Assembly: GCF_003369915.1 (NCBI RefSeq)
Contig: NC_046676.1
Location: forward strand, 11,204,001-11,268,000
Direction of reading: 5' to 3'
DNA length: 64,000 nt
Source of the DNA: Drosophila miranda
Taxonomy: Eukaryota; Arthropoda; Insecta; Diptera; Drosophilidae
The notes under the pieces were generated by a model. That model did not search any database, was not told the origin of the DNA, and saw only the letters and a program-made list of their open reading frames with translations. The translations under genes and the position numbers were made by a program. Shown here piece by piece: positions 59,135 to 64,000 of this stretch (positions are counted from its first letter, which is position 1; every line of letters begins with the position of its first letter).

Positions 59135-60334
59135 ATGTGGCTGTTATTTCTGTCCCTCATACTGCCGTCCATTGTGGCAGCCAGCCCCCTCACGGAGCTG
59201 TACCGTGTGCCCCTGCGTCGTTTTCCCTCGGCCCGGAATAGCTTCGTGCAGCTTGGCAAACGGATGGATCGATTGCGACTGAAGTACAACAGAGTGGATG
59301 GGCGCAGTCGGCCGAGAGGCGACTGGGAGGTGAGAAGCGAGCCACTGAGCAACTACATAGACGCTCAGTACTTTGGGCCGATCACCATCGGCAGCCCGCC
59401 GCAGACCTTCAAGGTGATCTTCGACACGGGATCCTCGAACCTGTGGGTACCCTCCACCAGCTGCGCCCCCACGATGGTGGCCTGCATGATGCACAGTCGC
59501 TACAACGCGCGGCAGTCGATCAGCCATCGCCGGAACGGTGTCCCCTTCGCCATCCACTACGCCAGCGTGAGTCTGGCCGGTTACCTCTCCAGCGACACGG
59601 TCCGGGTGGCTGGCCTGGAGATCCGGAATCAGACATTTGCAGAGGTCACCATGATGCCGAGCCCCCACTTCCTGGCAACAAAATTTGATGGGATATTCGG
59701 GCTGGCCTATCAAAGCATCTCCGTGCAGGGTGTTAAGCCTCCATTCTACGCGATAATGGAGCAGAAGCTCCTCAGCAACCCCGTGTTTAGTGTGTACCTC
59801 AACAGGGAGCATGAGCACCCAGAGGGGGGAGCACTGTTCTTCGGGGGATCCAATCCGAGGTATTACCGAGGCAACTTCACCTACGTTCCGGTGAGCCATC
59901 GCACCTACTGGCAGGTGAGGATGGAGGAGGTTATCATCAACGACCTGCGACTCTGCCAGCATGGCTGCGAGGTCATCATCGACACGGGGACCTCCAGTTT
60001 GGCCCTGCCCTACGACCTGGCTTTTCTCATCAACGAGTCGATAGGCGGAACACCCGCCGAGTATGGCCAGTACACTGTTCCCTGCGACCAGGTTCCGCAG
60101 TTGCCACGACTGACCTTTTGGCTCGGGAGTGGACAGTTCTTCCTGGACGGCAGCAACTACATCTTCCGCGACGTCTACCAGGATCGCGAGGTCTGCTCCT
60201 CGGCCATCATCGGCGTGGACCTGCCCTCGGCCAATGGTCCCCTGTGGATACTCGGGGACATCTTTCTGAGCAAATACTACACGGAGTTTGATATGGGCAA
60301 TCATCGGATTGGATTTGCCGAGGCCAAGAACTAA
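59135..60334 (+). CDS. Pepsin-family aspartic protease (cathepsin D-like), intronless
   Basis: A single exon gives 399 residues from the ATG at 59135, chosen because it begins a signal peptide (MWLLFLSLILPSIVAAS); an in-frame ATG at 59093 would add 14 residues. A basic propeptide (VPLRRFPSARNSF … KRMDRLRLKYNRV) precedes the mature enzyme. Both catalytic Asp motifs are intact, FDTGSSNLWVPSTSC and IDTGTSSLALP, and the C-terminal FWILGD-like block reads PLWILGDIFLSKYYTEFD. The flap, usually YGTG or YGSG, reads IHYASVSLAG, so the Tyr stays but the Gly pair is lost, which may alter specificity. The enzyme should be secreted or lysosomal. Intronless members are common in the Drosophila expansion of this family. 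I cannot name the orthologue. Confidence 0.92.
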   Translation: MWLLFLSLILPSIVAASPLTELYRVPLRRFPSARNSFVQLGKRMDRLRLKYNRVDGRSRPRGDWEVRSEPLSNYIDAQYFGPITIGSPPQTFKVIFDTGSSNLWVPSTSCAPTMVACMMHSRYNARQSISHRRNGVPFAIHYASVSLAGYLSSDTVRVAGLEIRNQTFAEVTMMPSPHFLATKFDGIFGLAYQSISVQGVKPPFYAIMEQKLLSNPVFSVYLNREHEHPEGGALFFGGSNPRYYRGNFTYVPVSHRTYWQVRMEEVIINDLRLCQHGCEVIIDTGTSSLALPYDLAFLINESIGGTPAEYGQYTVPCDQVPQLPRLTFWLGSGQFFLDGSNYIFRDVYQDREVCSSAIIGVDLPSANGPLWILGDIFLSKYYTEFDMGNHRIGFAEAKN

Positions 60335-63300
60335 TCCAACTGTTTATTTTCTATGTGGTTAGTTCTTGTTGGAAAAGCATGAAGTTTCATTGCTCCATTA
60401 ATATATACATATATATTTTGCAACTGTTGTTACAATCGAGCAAACCCGCTAGCAGGGGAAGGGATAGGGGGTTTTTGGGATTCTTCCAACAAGCTGTTGC
60501 TATTTTTGGGCACGTGTATGTCACGATATTCGGCCTGGAAGGCTGGGGCTGAAGGGGACTGAAATCAGAACGGAATTTTTTATTTTTTTATTACCTGCTC
60601 CCCCATGCATTATGCGAGTAGTACTTCCCTCTCCGCTGCCCTGCCTACTCCCAGTGTCCTTCGTGGGCGGAAGTTAATCAAAAATCGCTTGCAGCCAGAT
60701 GATAGAGGGAGCCTGCTCTGGCATGGAGCTCTCCCTTGGGCGAACTGTGGATGTAATTGATTCCTTGGCAAAAACAATGTCTCTTTTGTCTGCCTTAGCT
60801 TCTTCCTTTTCCCCGTTGTGTCGCCTTTGGGACGGCTCTCCTTTCTGCCGGAATGGAATGCAAATTGTGAGCTTTAAAAGATCCAAATAAATAACTTTAA
60901 GTTTACGACTGACGCGTTGGAAAAGTTTATATTGGAACTCATTGTCCCAGTCCCTGTTTCTGTAGCGGTATCCGGTTTATATCAGTGGTTTCTGGCGGCT
61001 TTTACGATGCTGCCTAAAGAAAAACTGAGTATACCCTGGAAAAGAAAGCCAAGGAAAAGAGAATTCGCCAAGGGGTCACAGACGGTACAGCTAGCTCTGA
61101 GTGTGGCTCTGCAGCTCTCCAGAGTATCAGCTCTATCAAACAGTGTTTAACTACTTATAGTCATATACATAGTCATAAGTATATACAGCATTCTATGTAC
61201 AACGTGTATGTACTTGTTCGTATTGGAATTGCCTTTTTTATGTGCACGCATCGATGGCGTTTGCCTTCAAACCTCCAGCTTTTCTTCGATGATTTTCTTT
61301 TCTGTTCTGTTTTTCTCTTGTTTTGGTGACTGCGGCGACTTTTTCATTTATTTTACTTTTGCCCAACGCTTCTCGCATTGACCTTTCCCCTTGGTCGGGA
61401 ATGGGGCTTGCGGCTTACACGCTCTTTATGGTTACTCTCCGGGCCACAATTTTTTCGGCCTTTTTATGGCTTTCATTCACTTTCATTCATTCTCCAGATC
61501 GTGTACTGCCCCTCGCTCCAGATTTTTCTGGTTCTCCCTTTTATTTGCGGTTTTAAAAACTGTTGACTTTGATGGTCTTTGGTATACATACTTGTGTGTG
61601 TTCCTGCCGGGCCGAAACCTTTTGGATGCGTACCCTATGGGTGACCTTTTGGGGGTATTTATATTTTACGGAAACAGCAATACACTTGAAGATCCGACTC
61701 TGTGAAGTTCTACCGCAGGGTATCCTTTAGTCTTAATCTGTGCACTACCTTTCTCTAATCCAAATTCAAACCTGCATTGCTGTTTGTGCTCAACAAACCA
61801 ACCAGATTCCTGGCAGATTCAGCATTAGTTGCGCAAATATTCGATAATAAATTGCCATTAGCCGCAAACGCCTTTCCGTACCCTCAAGGCTGGGGTTTTT
61901 TTTCAACTTGTAGAAGAGGTAAGTGTTTTCCATGGAAACGCTCTTAAGGGCTAAAGCGCTTGCTGCCATTTAAATGCTAAGCTGTTGGCTGACAAGCCGG
62001 ATACTCGTCGTGGCTTGTGGCCTTATGCAACACCCATAATATCCTCCCACTGCCTCTGGACTGTGCAATAAGAAGAGCAGCCAGATTCTACTTTTTGCTG
62101 GAACACCGATAGCAGATTGCTGCCTTTTACCCATGGCCTTTGCGCAATCAACTGCGTTGGATGTCGGATGGCGAATGATGGCTGTAAAAGCCCCGTCACG
62201 CCCACCTGCTGTTCAGCTCATATCCTTTTGAGAGTGTTCAGGGCTTTTTGCATTCGATGTGGGAAGGTGCATGTTGATTGAATTTAACGTGAAATTCTTA
62301 TGTCCGTCAAAGGAAGCAATAAAATGTGTGTATCTTTTCCACGGAAAGCGGACACACTCAGATATGTCAATAATTGTACATAAAGAAACGAAACAAAATA
62401 CTTTGTAAAGAGAGACTGACGTCGGTCATGCATTTCGAGAGGTGAATGTAAAATCGAAGCAATTGGAACAGGATTACAAGGCATATCCTCTCGGTAGTTG
62501 CCAGGCTTTCAAAAATATTTCCATGACAAAAAAAGTGAGGTAATTGGCTCCATCCCCCATCTCATCCGCCAACTGGAAGCGGCTGTTGCTCGGGGGTAGT
62601 TTACTGTTCAGGCTGCTCATTTGTCCGTGTCCTGGCAGATAACCGGGGGATAGGCATCAGCACAAAGCAACCGCCAGCAGCAGGACCAGCAGAACTAAAT
62701 CATTCGATAAGATTATGCACACAATCTCGTGCCAACAGCAGTGTCCTGTCCATGTCCCCAGACATTTCTATGCAAATTTATATATGTACTTTGTCGGGGC
62801 TGTTTTTATTAAATTCCTCATGGTCGGGTCCCTGCAATGCCTTGCCTAATGACCCTCAAAACTGGGCTAATGAGTCAATAAGCCAATTTATCCTACAAGC
62901 CATGAGATACGGTATACGGGACTGGGACTCTGCTTCTGCCTCAAAGTTGTTATGGCACTTAATTACTTTAATATGACATTTTGTGTGTGGTTTGTTATGT
63001 CAGGATACAAACGTTGGGGTGTGTTGAGGCATGCAACGGGGACTGGGCCACTGTGCCACTGTGCCACTGGTCGTTTACACACGAGCCTGTATTCGGCCTG
63101 TCGCTTGCTTGGATAGGCTTTTTGACAGTGGCCATGACCAGGACAGGTGCATGGGCACATCCGAATGCATTTCAAATGTCAATTAGCTTGGCAATTAATT
63201 TTGAGTGTACCTATGATGGCAAACGAAAACACACATGTTACGTCTTTGTCCTCTAAACAGATCTGTCTATCCTAGAAAAGGAAGACGGTGTACTCTTAGA

Positions 63301-64000
63301 AATGTACTTATTGTACACATATTGAGCATCGGCTGGGGTGGCAGTGGCACATAATGTCAGGGATCATTTATCAAATATCCTTTGTGTCTGCCAGGGCAAA
63401 CATTAATCTAAGCGGCATGTAAGTAGCCTCCCGAGTGGGTTCAGACATCAGTTCGTGCACTTCTCTGTCCTTGAGTAGGGTGGAACTACAAGAACATCCC
63501 TCGAAGCCATTGAAAATGGCTCTGTCACAATATATTTTCTGTTAAGTAAGATTGCTCCTGCTCCTGCTGATGCTCCTGCTCTTGCTGTTGCTCCTCTGAC
63601 TCATCCTATGCTCTTGAATGCCCCAAAATTGTTTCCATTTCGGGGTTTGGTCTTTAGTTTCAAGGACGCGCCCTCACAGCCTTCTAGTCACTTCCCACCA
63701 ATGCTTGGCGGCAGACTGCTCTCATTTTTCACACATTACACATACGCCGTGTGCGCCGCTTCGTTGTTGTGCCTTCTGTCGTTTGTCGTAAGCGTTCGAT
63801 TTGCTTGAACAAACGTGACAATCTTAACGCTAAATTACTTGAATTTTAAAATATCATGTGGCCAATATTTGGCGATGCCCGAAGACTAATGGGGAAACAA
63901 AGGCACCGCACACAATAGAATGAAAACAGTATTGATTCAATGGCTAATTACGAGCTGCACTTGTTTCCAGAGAATAATATGGAATTTTATAGTGACTTCA
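60335..64000. other. Non-coding region to the end of the window
   Basis: No gene is supported in about 3.7 kb. Open frames are short and lack coding character. A GCTCCT-type imperfect repeat lies near 63555–63597. Confidence 0.5.

Noticed and set aside
59144-60304. 386-codon frame antisense to the aspartic protease
   Set aside because: It mirrors the protease codons in the opposite strand; G/C-ending codons there suppress stops. The sense strand has both catalytic motifs.

Overview
The window is nuclear DNA from a Drosophila species. Genes have short GT/AG introns, intergenic DNA is A+T-rich, and the 31–33 kb stretch is built of DINE-1 (INE-1) Helentron sequence. The recognisable genes (mrj, Shark, caly, clu, Arc1, Arc2, Tfb1, Obp50-type genes, a Dh44 receptor) are, from memory, on Muller element C (2R of D. 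melanogaster). Their order and the intergenic repeats do not look like D. melanogaster; the obscura group is a reasonable guess, but the species cannot be settled from the sequence alone.

Layout. 0–10.9 kb: 3' half of mrj, the SH2/ankyrin tyrosine kinase Shark, a small secreted protein, mitochondrial lipoyltransferase (minus), a candidate 31-residue membrane microprotein, a 64-residue Cys-rich small gene (minus) and a KGD4/MRPS36-like gene (minus). 11.1–19.4 kb: calypso (BAP1-type deubiquitinase, plus) and clueless (minus) converge. 19.4–21.2 kb: repeats. 21.2–25.4 kb: a SPATA20-like mitochondrial protein (plus) and an unrecognised conserved-looking protein (minus). 26.4–29.0 kb: Arc2 and Arc1, head to head. 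29–33.6 kb: a coding-like block of unclear status, then an inverted pair of DINE-1 elements. 33.6–35.7 kb: Tfb1 (TFIIH p62). 36.7–40.1 kb: three tandem DM4/12-family secreted proteins. 40.1–45.2 kb: five Plus-C odorant-binding proteins with an unrelated small secreted acidic protein among them. 45.2–51.4 kb: no gene seen. 51.4–53.6 kb: an 11-exon class B GPCR of the Dh44 receptor type. 53.6–59.1 kb: no gene seen. 59.1–60.3 kb: an intronless pepsin-family aspartic protease. 60.3–64 kb: no gene seen.

The most unusual signal is a diverged dispersed repeat (here 'repeat A'). It carries core-promoter motifs known from housekeeping genes: Ohler motif 1 (M1BP site) and Ohler motif 6. It lies just upstream of four different genes: Shark, the 64-residue gene, clu and the 267-residue gene. 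In all four the motif-1 end faces the start codon, although one gene reads plus and three read minus. Homology between copies extends well past the motifs, so this looks like a mobile or duplicated sequence that supplies ready-made promoters. A second repeat ('repeat B') is shared by the upstream regions of Shark and Tfb1.

Exon coordinates were read by hand from splice sites and phase. Where I give a protein length, the exon lengths sum to a multiple of three. Functional statements beyond visible motifs rest on family knowledge.
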